From Pararhizobium sp. A13 (GTDB lineage Bacteria; Pseudomonadota; Alphaproteobacteria; Rhizobiales; Rhizobiaceae), in the NCBI RefSeq assembly GCF_040126305.1, contig NZ_CP149510.1, positions 45,001 through 109,000 of the forward strand: 64,000 nucleotides of DNA, in the 5' to 3' direction. The notes below the pieces were generated by a model. The model searched no databases, had not been told where the DNA came from, and worked only from the letters and a program-made list of their open reading frames with translations. The translations under genes and the position numbers were made by a program. Positions within the stretch are counted from its first letter, which is position 1. Each line of letters begins with the position of its first letter. This document shows positions 1-11,689 of this stretch, in pieces.

Positions 1-903
1 TTCGTAAAGGGCTACGAGCCGCCGCAACTGGAAGCCGTCGCCACCGCCTTCGACGACAATGGCACGCCGGCGATCGCCGCCGGCCGCGACCTGCCGCGCG
101 TCTATGATGGCGTCTACCGTGCGGCCCTCTCCTACGGCATGAATTCGACGATGATTGCCCAGATCATCAAGCTGCTCGCGAGCAACGTCGATTTCCAGGC
201 GCAGCTGAAGCCGACGGACAAGCTCGAGGCCTTCTTCTCGGTCACCGACGAAAGCGGCAAGGCAACCGACGACAGCGAACTGCTCTATGTCAACGCCAAG
301 TTCGGCGACGCCGAGACACGCTTCTACCGGTTCCAGGATCCCGACGACAATACGATCGACTATTACAACGAGCAGGGAAAGAGCATCCGCCAGTTCCTGC
401 TGCGCAATCCGGTCCCGAACGGCACCTTCCGCTCCGGCTTCGGCATGCGCCGCCATCCGATCCTCGGCTTCTCGCGCATGCACACCGGCGTCGACTGGTC
501 GGCGCCGCGCGGCACGCCGATCATCGCGGCCGGCAACGGAACCGTCGAAAAGGCCGGTTGGGATTCGGGCGGCTACGGCAACCAGACGCTGATCCGCCAT
601 GCCAACGGCTATGTCTCGTCCTACAACCACCAGAGCGCCATCGCCAAGGGCGTGACCCCCGGCGCCAAGGTGGTCCAGGGCCAGGTGATCGGCTGGGTCG
701 GCACCACCGGCCTTTCGACCGGACCGCACCTGCATTACGAGCTGATCGTCAACGGCAACCGCGTCGACCCCTTACGCATCCGCCTGCCCGGCGGCAAGTC
801 GCTCGAGGGCGAGGTCTTGGCGCAGTTCGAAAAGGAGCGCAGCCGCATCGACGAACTGCTCGCCAAGGACAACGGCAGCGCGGAAGTGGCTGCCGCCCAG
901 TAG
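1..903 (+). CDS. M23 (LytM-type) metallopeptidase, C-terminal part
   Basis: The frame is open from base 1, so the gene begins upstream and about 300 codons are visible. The last 150 residues form a peptidase M23 domain. The zinc-binding pieces are visible: HTGVD (first His and Asp) near bases 481-495 and GPHLHYEL (HxH) near 721-744. Family members are envelope endopeptidases that cleave peptidoglycan cross-links, or act as activators of amidases. The preceding visible part, with a YGMNSTM stretch, resembles the linker found in long rhizobial M23 proteins. A tail of about 40 residues after the domain is charged. Nothing shows whether this copy is active beyond the intact metal ligands. Confidence 0.9.
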   Translation, partial: FVKGYEPPQLEAVATAFDDNGTPAIAAGRDLPRVYDGVYRAALSYGMNSTMIAQIIKLLASNVDFQAQLKPTDKLEAFFSVTDESGKATDDSELLYVNAKFGDAETRFYRFQDPDDNTIDYYNEQGKSIRQFLLRNPVPNGTFRSGFGMRRHPILGFSRMHTGVDWSAPRGTPIIAAGNGTVEKAGWDSGGYGNQTLIRHANGYVSSYNHQSAIAKGVTPGAKVVQGQVIGWVGTTGLSTGPHLHYELIVNGNRVDPLRIRLPGGKSLEGEVLAQFEKERSRIDELLAKDNGSAEVAAAQ

Positions 904-1035
904 CCTGTTTCTCGCGAGCTTCGCGCCCCCTGATCCGATCTTCGGGCACCTTCTCCCCTCTGGGGAAAAGAGGAGGCAAGGCTGACGGTTTAAGGTCACG
1001 GGAAAAATTACGCTCCCATTCGATCGCCGATGAGA

Positions 1036-1060
1036 GGGCCGCCGAGGCAAATGGCGGCCC
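1036..1060 (+). terminator. Hairpin between convergent genes, possible terminator
   Basis: A perfect 8-bp stem, GGGCCGCC with GGCGGCCC, has a 9-nt loop and is followed by TTCAATGT. It lies between the M23 gene and the convergent pirin gene, whose stop codon is 8 bases further on. The T-run is poor, so termination is an inference from position and stem strength. Confidence 0.45.
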
Positions 1061-1067
1061 TTCAATG

Positions 1068-1832
1068 TCAACCGCTCATGGTTCCCCCACGCGAGAACTT
1101 TGCCCCGCGATCAACGAGGAAGACAACAAGGTCCGATTCCGTGGTCGCTGTCACGGTGAGCGCGGTTTCGTCCGCGCCGATCATAAGCGCGGTATGCGTC
1201 TGAGCCGCCTGTTGACCCACTGACACTTCCCCGCGAAAGACGTAGAGCCAGCGATCGAATCCGGCCACGGACGGCAGGTCGATGTTTCCACCCGCCGACA
1301 GGTGCGCATCGTAGAGGTAGACGGCCTGGCGGACGAAGCTCGGCGCTGCCGATCCGATCGGGCCAGTCAGCAGACGCCATTGATGGTTTCGCTCAGCCTC
1401 CTCCAGATCGATGAACTGAACGGCGGGTTCCATGTTCGCCGCCGATGGCCGGACGAAGATCTGCAACATCTCGATCTGATCGTCGCCGACGACTTCCTCT
1501 TCGTGGGAGAAGCCGCTGCCTGCGTTCATCACCATCAGCCGATCGGATGATATGACTTCGCTTCTCCCGGCGGAATCGGTGTGCTGCATGCGGCCCATGC
1601 GCATGTAGCTGATGATTTCGTCGTTGCGATGCTCGTGCATCCTGACGACGAGGCCGGGTTGCAGCCGCGCATGGTCGATGAGGCCCAGCCCGCCGAAGCC
1701 CGCGTCGTCCCGTTGTCCGAGAGAAATACCCGGGCGGATTCGACGGAGTTGGAACGGGCCATGCGCCCTTACCAGATGGGTTTCGGGCGAAACGACGCCA
1801 GTCCCGTTGATGGCAGTTGCTTCTACGGTCAT
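1068..1832 (-). CDS. Pirin family protein
   Basis: 254-residue bicupin of the pirin family. The N-terminal cupin carries the metal-binding HEH pair (RMHEHRNDE, residues about 65-75) and a later His/Glu in GFSHEE. Family members bind iron; some bacterial ones are quercetin dioxygenases, others are redox-linked regulators. The start is supported by AAGGAG eight bases upstream. It lies 38 bases downstream of an isochorismatase-like hydrolase on the same strand, and both share an almost identical ribosome-binding region, so they are probably one operon. The divergent LysR gene at 2576 is the likely regulator. This pairing of pirin, isochorismatase hydrolase and LysR is common in proteobacteria; the substrate is unknown. 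Confidence 0.9.
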   Translation of the reverse strand: MTVEATAINGTGVVSPETHLVRAHGPFQLRRIRPGISLGQRDDAGFGGLGLIDHARLQPGLVVRMHEHRNDEIISYMRMGRMQHTDSAGRSEVISSDRLMVMNAGSGFSHEEEVVGDDQIEMLQIFVRPSAANMEPAVQFIDLEEAERNHQWRLLTGPIGSAAPSFVRQAVYLYDAHLSAGGNIDLPSVAGFDRWLYVFRGEVSVGQQAAQTHTALMIGADETALTVTATTESDLVVFLVDRGAKFSRGGTMSG

Positions 1833-1870
1833 GTTCTTTACTCCTTGGCTTCGTGCGGGCTGGATATCGG

Positions 1871-2464
1871 TTACGACTGGATGGGCGGAAGCACGTCGGT
1901 GAACAGCAACTGGATGAGCTTCTGCCCGTTCGGCGTGCCCCAGTTCTGGGCGAGTTCCGCGATCATGGTGTTGGTCGCCGTCAGCACGACGCCGGCGTCC
2001 TGCATGCGGCGGCGCGACATGTCCTCGGAAAGTTCGTACGGCGAACCGGACGCGTCCATGACGGCCTGCACGTTGTAGCCCTCGGTAACCGCGTCGATCG
2101 CCGGGAAGACGAGGCAGACGTCGGTCGTGACACCCGCCATGATCAGGTTCTTGCGCCCGGTCGCTTCGACGGCGGCCTTGAAGTTGGCGTCGGTCCAGGC
2201 GTTGACGATGCCTTCGCGCTTGACGCGATTTTCGAAAGCGTCGGGCAGGATCTCCTGCAGTTCCGGCAACAACGGTCCCTGCAGCCGGTCTTCCTGGCTG
2301 GAGGTCAGCACGGTCGGGATGCCGAGGATGCTGGCGGCCTTCGCGAGCGCCAGCGACATGCGCTTGGCCTGCTCGACGTCGATGTTCTTGATCAATTGCA
2401 TCGTGCCGACCTGGTGATCGATCAAAAGAAGCGCGGAATTCTCAGGCGTAAATGTCTTGGACAT
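1871..2464 (-). CDS. Isochorismatase-family (YcaC-like) cysteine hydrolase
   Basis: 197 residues with the catalytic layout of the isochorismatase-like hydrolases: Asp in LLIDHQVG (residue about 16), Lys in NRVKREG and nucleophilic Cys in GVTTDVCLVFPA. The fold hydrolyses amides or vinyl ethers; the substrate here cannot be told. A strong AAGGAG lies eight bases before ATG. First gene of a probable operon with pirin, divergent from LysR. A second family member sits at 22601-23248 with the same GxxTxxC-like core, so the window holds two paralogues in two different regulatory settings. Confidence 0.9.
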   Translation of the reverse strand: MSKTFTPENSALLLIDHQVGTMQLIKNIDVEQAKRMSLALAKAASILGIPTVLTSSQEDRLQGPLLPELQEILPDAFENRVKREGIVNAWTDANFKAAVEATGRKNLIMAGVTTDVCLVFPAIDAVTEGYNVQAVMDASGSPYELSEDMSRRRMQDAGVVLTATNTMIAELAQNWGTPNGQKLIQLLFTDVLPPIQS

Positions 2465-2575
2465 GATGTGATCTCCTTGGCTTAAAGAGCGTCATCGCTC
2501 GCTGATAACTTTATGAATGAAACGAATTGCGCGGTAGACTTGAAAAATGCCCAGTTCATGTTTCATAAATGGAAC
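2465..2575. promoter_or_regulatory. Divergent promoter region, isochorismatase/LysR
   Basis: Shared upstream region of the minus-strand hydrolase operon and the plus-strand LysR gene. It holds inverted 7-mers ATGAAAC (2517-2523) and GTTTCAT (2560-2566), 36 bases apart, and the AT-rich stretch expected of a promoter. LysR proteins usually act on such divergent regions, but a classic T-N11-A site was not singled out. The role of the inverted 7-mers is a guess. Confidence 0.35.
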
Positions 2576-3481
2576 ATGAAGACATTCGGAGATTTCGACG
2601 GCCTCGCGCTGTTCATTCGTATCGTTCAAGCTGGCGGGCTGGGCGCGGCCGAACGAGCCACCGGCATCTCGAAGGCGACGCTGTCGCGCCGTCTCTCGGC
2701 GCTGGAAGAGGCTTTAAATGTCCGGCTGGTGCGGCGGACGAAGAAGGGCGTCGTGCTCACCGAACAGGGCCAGCAGCTTTATGACCGAAGCCGGGACGCC
2801 TTCACGCTGGCCGAAGAAGCGGTCGCCGAGGTTCAGGATGAGCGGGTGGCGCTGTCGGGGACGGTTCGTCTGTCGCTGCCGCCAGACATGGCCACTGCTG
2901 TTCTTGCCCCGGCCTTGATCCGGTTCAAGACCCGGTATCCTGATGTCATGATCGAGATGACGCTTGCGGACCGGAGGGTCTCGCTGATCGAGGAAGGCTA
3001 CGACCTCGTTGTCCGGATGGGGCCCGTCGCAGACTCCGGGCTTGTGTTCAAAAAGATTGCGACCTTGCCACGAATGCTGGTCGCCAGTCCGGACTATCTG
3101 GCGGCACATTCCGGTTTGAAGGAGCCGCAGGACTTGAAGGATATTCCTGCGCTGGCGATCCGGCGCGATCTGGTCGAATGGGATCTGCGGAACCCTGACG
3201 GCGTGACGACGACGGTGCATCCCAGGATCGGCTTTGCGGCAAACCGACAGACCATACTGATCGATGCCGCGATTGCAGGCCTTGGTGTTGCCAACTTGCC
3301 CACCTTCATGATTGAGGCCGCACTGAAATCCGGCGCCCTTGTCCGCGTCCTGCCGGACTGGGAACCATCCCCTGTCGAGATGACTGCGCTTTGGCAGAAG
3401 GACAGGATCACCGGGCGTTTGATAAAAGCGATCGTTGCCGAGTTTGCTGAAGCGTTCAAGGATGGGCGATCACTGCCTTAG
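2576..3481 (+). CDS. LysR-family transcriptional regulator
   Basis: The N-terminal winged helix-turn-helix is clear: FDGLALFIRIVQAGG, then ATGISKATLSRRLSALE, then LVRRTKKGVVLTEQG. A LysR substrate-binding domain with periplasmic-protein fold follows. I chose ATG 2576 because LysR helix-turn-helix domains begin within the first ten residues; in-frame ATGs at 2513 and 2558 would add 21 or 6 residues, and none of the three has a strong Shine-Dalgarno sequence. It is divergent from the isochorismatase/pirin operon and probably controls it. The ligand is unknown. Members of this subgroup often control stress or quinone-related genes. Confidence 0.9.
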   Translation: MKTFGDFDGLALFIRIVQAGGLGAAERATGISKATLSRRLSALEEALNVRLVRRTKKGVVLTEQGQQLYDRSRDAFTLAEEAVAEVQDERVALSGTVRLSLPPDMATAVLAPALIRFKTRYPDVMIEMTLADRRVSLIEEGYDLVVRMGPVADSGLVFKKIATLPRMLVASPDYLAAHSGLKEPQDLKDIPALAIRRDLVEWDLRNPDGVTTTVHPRIGFAANRQTILIDAAIAGLGVANLPTFMIEAALKSGALVRVLPDWEPSPVEMTALWQKDRITGRLIKAIVAEFAEAFKDGRSLP

Positions 3482-3682
3482 CCGGACACTGCAAGCCAGG
3501 GGAACGCCGAAATCCGCTGCGCTCTTTGGGTGGCGCTGTCTCTGTTTGTCGGCATTCGGTTTAAAAAGCAGGACAAGGCGTCCGCTTCTTGCCCCAAAAC
3601 AGCCGCTTGGTCGGCCAAACGCGTCGGAAGGTCTTGGCCGTACAAGCGACCCAAAGTGTCTTACAAAACTCCCGGCCAGACG

Positions 3683-4684
3683 TCACTTCACCGCGACCAC
3701 GACCTTCCCCTTCGCACGACCCGTTTCGACATAGTCCAGTGCCTCGTTGGTCCTCTCGAACGGGAAGACCCGGTCCATCACTGGGCGTATGTCACCCGCC
3801 TCGATCAGGGAGGTGATCTTGCCGAGCTGCCCGCCATTCGCTGTCATGAAGAGAAACGAATAGCTGATCCTTCGCCGTTTCGATTTTCCCCTGATGCCAG
3901 AGCTCAGCAGGCGCATGACCTGTTGAAGCAGCCAGCCAGAGCCGTTCTGCCTCGCAAAGTCCGGATCGGGCGGACCGGAAATCGAGATCAGCTTCCCGCC
4001 CGGCTTCATCACACGAAGGGATTTCTCCAGCGTGTCCTTGCCGAGGCTGTTCAGCACGACGTCATAGCCCTGCAGCACTTTCTCGAAGTCGTCGTTCTTG
4101 TAGTCGACCACGACGTCTGCGCCGAGACTTTTCACAAGAGCGACATTTGCTGTGCTCGTGGTCGTGGCCACGTATGCCCCGAGATGCTTGGCAAGCTGGA
4201 TCGCGATCGTGCCCACGCCGCCCGAACCGGCATGGATCAGGATCTTCTGTCCCTTCTGCACGTTGGCCCGCTCGACCAGCACCTGCCATGCCGTCAGGGC
4301 GACAAGTGGGATGGATGCGGCCTCTTCCATGGTCAGATTGGCCGGCTTCATCGCGACATCGGCCTCGTCCATGGCGATATACTCTGCAAATGTCCCGATG
4401 CGATCCTGGGCCGGACGTGCATAGACCTCGTCACCGGGCTTGAATTGCCGGACCTTGGCCCCGACCCGGACCACGACGCCCGCGACATCGTTGCCCAGCA
4501 CCAGTGGGAGGCGGTAGGGCAGGATGAGCTTGAACTCTCCGTCCCTGATCTTGCTGTCCAGCAGGTTCACGCCGGCGGCATGAATCTCGACCATGACATC
4601 GTTCTCACGCAACTCCGGCACGGGACTTTCGCCGAGCCGCAGAGCGCCGCCTTTCGCATGGCGATCGATCAGGAATGATTTCAT
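3683..4684 (-). CDS. Zinc-independent NADP-dependent alcohol dehydrogenase/quinone oxidoreductase
   Basis: 333 residues of the medium-chain dehydrogenase/reductase superfamily, quinone-reductase type. Visible marks are AAGVNLLDSKIRDG, GNDVAGVVVRVG and the Rossmann motif HAGSGGVGTIAIQLAKHLGA for NADPH. The catalytic zinc ligands of true alcohol dehydrogenases are absent. The open frame runs to 4870, but homology starts at MKSFLIDRHAKGG, so ATG 4684 is the likely start; the extra 62 residues look like read-through of the spacer. It is 58 bases downstream of an SDR gene on the same strand, and the divergent HxlR gene at 5648 may govern both. Probable role: reduction of quinones or reactive enones. 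Confidence 0.88.
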   Translation of the reverse strand: MKSFLIDRHAKGGALRLGESPVPELRENDVMVEIHAAGVNLLDSKIRDGEFKLILPYRLPLVLGNDVAGVVVRVGAKVRQFKPGDEVYARPAQDRIGTFAEYIAMDEADVAMKPANLTMEEAASIPLVALTAWQVLVERANVQKGQKILIHAGSGGVGTIAIQLAKHLGAYVATTTSTANVALVKSLGADVVVDYKNDDFEKVLQGYDVVLNSLGKDTLEKSLRVMKPGGKLISISGPPDPDFARQNGSGWLLQQVMRLLSSGIRGKSKRRRISYSFLFMTANGGQLGKITSLIEAGDIRPVMDRVFPFERTNEALDYVETGRAKGKVVVAVK

Positions 4685-4742
4685 CAGACTGACTTTCGTT
4701 TCTGTGGTGAGCCGGCAGGGCCAGCAGTGCGGCGATAAAAGC

Positions 4743-5558
4743 TCAATCGGGAAGTCTGCTGAATTTCCGAAGGTTCTTGTCGACGAAGGACTCGGGCAGG
4801 AAGCGACGCAGGAAGCGGACCTGTCCTGCAGCCTTTCCGGCGGTGTAGCGTCGTTTGGGCGATGCCGCATTGGCGGCCCTTACGACGGCTCTAGCAACCA
4901 CCTCGGGTGCATCGCCCTTCGCGACGATCTCGCGCATCAGCCTCTCCGCGTCGGCGCGAACCGCATCGTAGACGGCAAGCGGCCGGTCCGGTCGCGTGAT
5001 GTTCTCTTCGAAGGACGTGCGGGTCACACCGGGCTCGACAAGCACGATGCGGATGCCCTGCGTTCGCACTTCGTGGTCGAGAGACTCCGAATAGCCTTCG
5101 ATGGCGTGCTTGGTCGATGCGTAGAGTGCGTTATAGGGCGCGGGGATCAGCCCGAGTATGGAACTGAGGTTGACGATCCGGCCTCGACGCTGCCGTCTCA
5201 TCACCGGCAGGACCGCATTTGTCATTCGTATGATGCCGAACACGTTGACGTCGAAAACGGCCTTCGCCTGCGCCGCCGTGGATTCCTCAGCGCCGCCAAC
5301 CAGTCCGATCCCGGCATTGTTGACGAGAAGATCGATCCGCCCTGCGCGGCTTAGAACCTCGTCGACGACGCTCTGCACGGATGCATCGTTGATGACGTCG
5401 CAGATCAGCATCGTGATCCCATCCGCGGTATCGGGCATCGGCTTTCGGCTGGTGCCGAAGACACGGTAGCCATCGCGCCGCAGCGCTTGTGCCGTCACCA
5501 GCCCGATGCCGGAGGAAGCACCCGTGACCAGGGCAACGCCGCGTTCTGTCTTGCTCAT
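4743..5558 (-). CDS. Short-chain dehydrogenase/reductase (SDR)
   Basis: 271-residue classical SDR. It has the NAD(P)-binding TGASSGIG at the N-terminus, NNAG in the fourth strand, the catalytic Ser in NLSSILG and YASTK as the active-site Tyr/Lys pair. A basic residue after the glycine motif (GTSRKP) suggests NADPH. The first gene of a probable operon with the quinone oxidoreductase downstream and divergent from an HxlR regulator; such pairs often answer to electrophiles or quinones. The substrate cannot be told. Three other SDR genes occur in the window (27570, 56664, and none adjacent), so this is not a recent tandem duplicate. Confidence 0.9.
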   Translation of the reverse strand: MSKTERGVALVTGASSGIGLVTAQALRRDGYRVFGTSRKPMPDTADGITMLICDVINDASVQSVVDEVLSRAGRIDLLVNNAGIGLVGGAEESTAAQAKAVFDVNVFGIIRMTNAVLPVMRRQRRGRIVNLSSILGLIPAPYNALYASTKHAIEGYSESLDHEVRTQGIRIVLVEPGVTRTSFEENITRPDRPLAVYDAVRADAERLMREIVAKGDAPEVVARAVVRAANAASPKRRYTAGKAAGQVRFLRRFLPESFVDKNLRKFSRLPD

Positions 5559-5606
5559 CGGCTTCTGCTTTCATTTTGTCGTGGAACATCGATGAACAAT
5601 CAGTTA

Positions 5607-5621
5607 CTATCAAATTGATAG
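5607..5621. promoter_or_regulatory. Palindrome CTATCAAATTGATAG, candidate HxlR operator
   Basis: A perfect 7-bp inverted repeat around one base, in the 89-base gap between the divergent SDR gene and the HxlR gene, 27 bases before the HxlR start. HxlR regulators are dimers that bind short AT-rich inverted repeats close to their own promoters. Seen: the palindrome and its place. Inferred: that it is the operator of the adjacent regulator. Confidence 0.5.
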
Positions 5622-5647
5622 CAAGTCACTACTAAAAAGATACCGAC

Positions 5648-6079
5648 ATGAAGAATCTTTCGGACCAGCCATGCCTGATCGCCCGCAGCCTGGCGCTTGT
5701 GGGGGACGCATGGAGCATGCTGATCATGCGCGACGCCCATGCGGGGCTGACCCGCTTCGATGATTTTCGCAAGAGCCTCGGTATCGCGCCGACGATGTTG
5801 ACGGGGCGGCTTTCCGGCCTGACCGAGGAGGGACTGCTGGAGAAACGCCGCTATTCCGAACGTCCGCCACGGGACGAATATGTGCTGACGGAGGCCGGCC
5901 GCGACTTTCTGCCGGTGCTGTTTGCGATCGGCGCATGGGGACGCAAGCATCGCGGCGGCGGCAAGGTGACCCGGTTCTTCGACGCCGAGACCGGAACGGA
6001 GATCGATCCCGTCACCATCGACCGGGCGACCGGCGCTCCGGTCGGAACACGTCCCATTCGTATCGCCGCACCCGAATGA
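5648..6079 (+). CDS. HxlR-family transcriptional regulator
   Basis: 143 residues with the HxlR winged-helix core: CLIARSLALVGDAWSMLIMRDA, then LGIAPTMLTGRLSGLTEEGLLE, then the wing with PRDEYVLTEAG. A single Cys near the N-terminus lies at the position used for redox or electrophile sensing in some family members (HypR, QorR, YodB), so thiol sensing is possible but not shown. It is divergent from the SDR and quinone oxidoreductase genes, an arrangement matching QorR/YodB-like repressors that control quinone reductases. The palindrome at 5607-5621 is the best operator candidate. Confidence 0.88.
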   Translation: MKNLSDQPCLIARSLALVGDAWSMLIMRDAHAGLTRFDDFRKSLGIAPTMLTGRLSGLTEEGLLEKRRYSERPPRDEYVLTEAGRDFLPVLFAIGAWGRKHRGGGKVTRFFDAETGTEIDPVTIDRATGAPVGTRPIRIAAPE

Positions 6080-6294
6080 GCCGCCCCACGGCAGATGAAG
6101 CCGCGCCTGACAACCGCTATTGAAAGCTCGCTTCTGGCGCACGAAGCGGATGTGAGGCCCGTTCGGTGACTTCACGCAACAGAAGGTGGTGCGTACTAAC
6201 GATTTTGCATCATTTTCGGGTTCTTTGCCATGTCATCGCCGTACGCGATGCCTACCGACCACGCGACCACTTCCGCTCACTTTGAGGCCGTTCC

Positions 6295-7365
6295 ATGAGA
6301 ATGCACCAACCACGTATCGCCGTCATCGGTGCAGGTATTCTCGGCTCGGCCATCACCTATAACCTTGCCATCCGCGGCGCGGATGTCTTGCTGCTGGATG
6401 AAAGTCCGAAACCGGGTTCTGGCGTCACAGGTCGCGCCTTTGGTTGGGTCAACGTCATCAATGGTACACCCGGCCATACCAACTACGCGCTTTGGTGCGC
6501 GGCCGTTGCCGAGTATCAGCTTCTGAAAGCTGCCTTGCCCGAAGCCCTCTCCGATGCCCGCGCTGGTTCGCTGACATGGAGAGCGACACCACAAGAGACC
6601 GAGCAACTTGCCGACCTGCATCAGCGCGCGGGCGAGGACGTCGAGTTGTTGAAACGGAGTGTCGTTGCCGAATGGGAGCCGCGTCTGCGCCGGGTGCCGG
6701 AATGCGCGGTCTTCTCACGCAATGACCTCGCTCTCAACCCGACACGACTGGCTGGAACCTATGTCACCGCCGCTCTTGCCTCGGGCGCCTCGGCCCGGTT
6801 TGGCAAAAAGGTCGCCGCCATCGAAACCGCGAACGGTCGGGTAACCGGCATCCGAGTTTCGGATGGCACCCTCAAGGCCGACGTCATTGTGATGGCGGCT
6901 GGAAGCGCCATCAATGTGCTTGCGGGCGAGCTCGGTATCGATACCGGCATCGAGACCTCTCCAGCGTTACTCCTCCGCTATGCCTGTAGCATGCCTGTCG
7001 TCAGCCGCATCCTGCGCGGACCGCGCCTGGAAGTTCGCCAAGCCGGCGACAACACGCTTTTCGTCGCAAAATCCTATGTCGAAAACGGCGCAGAGAACGG
7101 CCCGCAGGCGATTGGAGAGCGGACATTGGCCGTGATGAGGGACGAGTTGGATTTGCCTGACAACGTTATGCTTGCAAGCGCTGACGTCGGCGACCGTCCG
7201 ATCTTCGCTGACGGCTTGCCGCGCCTTGGTTTTTTGCCACAGGTGCACGGTCTTTATATCGCAGTGGGCCATCCCGGCGTCATTCTAGCGCCGCTCATCG
7301 GTCGCCTCACCGCAGAGGAAATACTCGACGGACGGAGGACTGAACTTATACCCGGTCCCAAATGA
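6295..7365 (+). CDS. FAD-dependent oxidoreductase, DAO family
   Basis: 356 residues. The N-terminus has the dinucleotide-binding motif VIGAGILGSAITYNLAIRG followed by an acidic strand end (LLLDES), typical of D-amino-acid oxidase, glycine oxidase and sarcosine oxidase relatives. A second ADP-contact motif, VIVMAAGSAINVLA, sits mid-protein, and GHPGVILAPLIGRL near the C-terminus closes the FAD site. GAGG lies seven bases before ATG 6295; a second in-frame ATG two codons later is also possible. It stands alone, convergent with clpB. The substrate is not predictable; the amine-oxidase chemistry is inferred from the family. Confidence 0.85.
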   Translation: MRMHQPRIAVIGAGILGSAITYNLAIRGADVLLLDESPKPGSGVTGRAFGWVNVINGTPGHTNYALWCAAVAEYQLLKAALPEALSDARAGSLTWRATPQETEQLADLHQRAGEDVELLKRSVVAEWEPRLRRVPECAVFSRNDLALNPTRLAGTYVTAALASGASARFGKKVAAIETANGRVTGIRVSDGTLKADVIVMAAGSAINVLAGELGIDTGIETSPALLLRYACSMPVVSRILRGPRLEVRQAGDNTLFVAKSYVENGAENGPQAIGERTLAVMRDELDLPDNVMLASADVGDRPIFADGLPRLGFLPQVHGLYIAVGHPGVILAPLIGRLTAEEILDGRRTELIPGPK

Positions 7366-7472
7366 GCCTGCCTTGAGAGGAGGTGCCGTGCCTGTTTCCG
7401 CTCTTGTGATGGGCGCAAAGTTGCCATTTAAGGTTCGCGTTGCCCAAACCAAATTGCCGCCATCTGCAACCG

Positions 7473-7508
7473 AAAACGAAAAACCTCCCCGGAATTGTCG
7501 GAGAGGTT
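7473..7508 (-). terminator. Terminator of clpB (minus strand)
   Basis: On the minus strand AACCTCTCC pairs with GGGGAGGTT (one G-U pair) around a ten-base loop, and TTTTTCGTTTTCG follows. It lies 22 bases past the clpB stop. On the plus strand A-rich flanks make it weaker, but it could also serve the convergent FAD oxidoreductase gene. Confidence 0.75.
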
Positions 7509-7529
7509 CTCGTCAAGATGGTTATGTTA

Positions 7530-10136
<2,607 letters not shown>

Positions 10137-10288
10137 CTGTCTACCTCCGGTAATCGGTCAGCCCGTTCTTGGCACCGCCGACAGTTGGGATGAGGCCCCC
10201 TGAAAAGGCAAGCCTGTCGTTTCCGGCCGATATCTGCTTTGCGCAGGATCAACCCGTTGAAGCGAATATGGGGGAGGAATTTTGGAAA

Positions 10289-11689
10289 TTAAAGGGGCTG
10301 CTCTGCCTCTCTTTCCGGGCGATGGACGGCGGCCAGCCCGCACTGATGTGTGGTCTTCCAAAGGACTGCGATGGTAACACCGAGGAGCAGGATTTCCGAA
10401 ACCGGCGTGGCAAACCAGATGCCGCCTTCACCGAACGCCGCCGCAAGGACGATAACCAGCGGCACCGCGAAGAGATACGGTTTCGACAAACCGAGAATCG
10501 CCGCCCGCCCGACATCACCGATTGCCTGGAAATAACCTGCGGTCAGCATCAACGGCCCTGAAAGGAAGTAAAGCGCCACCATCACCGGCATGATCCGCGC
10601 AACATCGTCGGCGACGGCATTGTCACTGACGAAGAGCGAACCGATCGGCCGCGCGAGACCGATCAACAGGATCTCGACTGCAAGGCAATAGACGAGCGCG
10701 ACGGCCACGCCGAGACGCAGACTCTTGTACGAGCGTTGCCACAGCCCGGCCCCCACGCTGTTTCCGACAATGGCCTGCACCGCCTGGCTCATGCCCAATA
10801 GCGGCAGAAAGGCGAAGGTCATGACGCGGGTAATGATCCCGTAGGCCGATACGACAACATCATATCGTGTGCCCGCTACCATCTGGAGAGACGCGATGAT
10901 GGTTGCCGAGACGAGCGCCAGGCCGATGAAGCCGAGGCTTTGCGGCGCACCAAGCCCAATGATTTCGCCCCAGCCCGTCACCAGATTGCTGCGCCGTAGC
11001 AGAGAAAAGCGCAGCGCCGTGCGCCCAAACGACCGGAAACAGAGAAGCAAGCCAAGCGCCACCCCTTGCGCGAGCACGGTCCCGCAAGCGGATCCAGCAA
11101 CGCCCAGCCCCATGCCGACGATGAAAACATAGTTGAACACAAGGTTCGCCAGCGAAACTGCAAGGCTGAGGATCGCCATCAACCCGGCCCGGCCCTCGCA
11201 ACGCAACGCGTCCGCGTTGACCGAAAGCAGAAACGGTATGGGACATGAGAACACGATGATGGAGATGTAGACATGCGCCATCCCGGCCAGGACCCCGTTG
11301 CCATTGGCCACGACCAGAGCCAGCCTTTCGCCAAAGCCGGCAAACAGGACCATGAATGCGATACCGATCGCGAGTGCAAGGATATGCGCACCCGTCAATG
11401 TGCGCCGTGCTTCGATAAACCGCCCGGCCCCAAGATGGCGGGCAAGAAGACTGGCCATGCCGCTGGCGACAAGTGTTGAAAGTGCGATCAGCAGCATGAA
11501 GACCGGGAACACGACCGTGACGGCGCCGACGGCATCAGGACCGACATAGATACCGAGAAAGACGGCATCGGCGACGGTCAAAAGGCCGTTCATGCTCATC
11601 ACGAAGATGATGGGAAGTGCCGTCTTGGTGAAAATTGCACCAAGAGGGGCAGTCAAATAGGCGTTCTGGCTGGACGTGTCTGACGACAT
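10289..11689 (-). CDS. MATE family multidrug/organic cation exporter
   Basis: 466 residues, almost entirely hydrophobic, with about twelve membrane segments and the internal two-fold repeat of MATE transporters. The N-terminal half starts with LGAIFTKTALPIIFVMSMNG, and a loop has LLARHLGAGR, typical of the family. MATE proteins expel cationic drugs or metabolites by Na+ or H+ exchange across the inner membrane. The open frame reaches 11758, but GAGGAG lies shortly before ATG 11689, and residues before it are not family-like, so I placed the start there. It lies 152 bases upstream of clpB on the same strand; no shared function is evident. Confidence 0.9.
   Translation of the reverse strand: MSSDTSSQNAYLTAPLGAIFTKTALPIIFVMSMNGLLTVADAVFLGIYVGPDAVGAVTVVFPVFMLLIALSTLVASGMASLLARHLGAGRFIEARRTLTGAHILALAIGIAFMVLFAGFGERLALVVANGNGVLAGMAHVYISIIVFSCPIPFLLSVNADALRCEGRAGLMAILSLAVSLANLVFNYVFIVGMGLGVAGSACGTVLAQGVALGLLLCFRSFGRTALRFSLLRRSNLVTGWGEIIGLGAPQSLGFIGLALVSATIIASLQMVAGTRYDVVVSAYGIITRVMTFAFLPLLGMSQAVQAIVGNSVGAGLWQRSYKSLRLGVAVALVYCLAVEILLIGLARPIGSLFVSDNAVADDVARIMPVMVALYFLSGPLMLTAGYFQAIGDVGRAAILGLSKPYLFAVPLVIVLAAAFGEGGIWFATPVSEILLLGVTIAVLWKTTHQCGLAAVHRPEREAEQPL

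Noticed and set aside
10137..10288. RpoH-type heat-shock promoter upstream of clpB
   Set aside because: Only loose -35/-10 matches were found at inconsistent spacing; not enough to claim.
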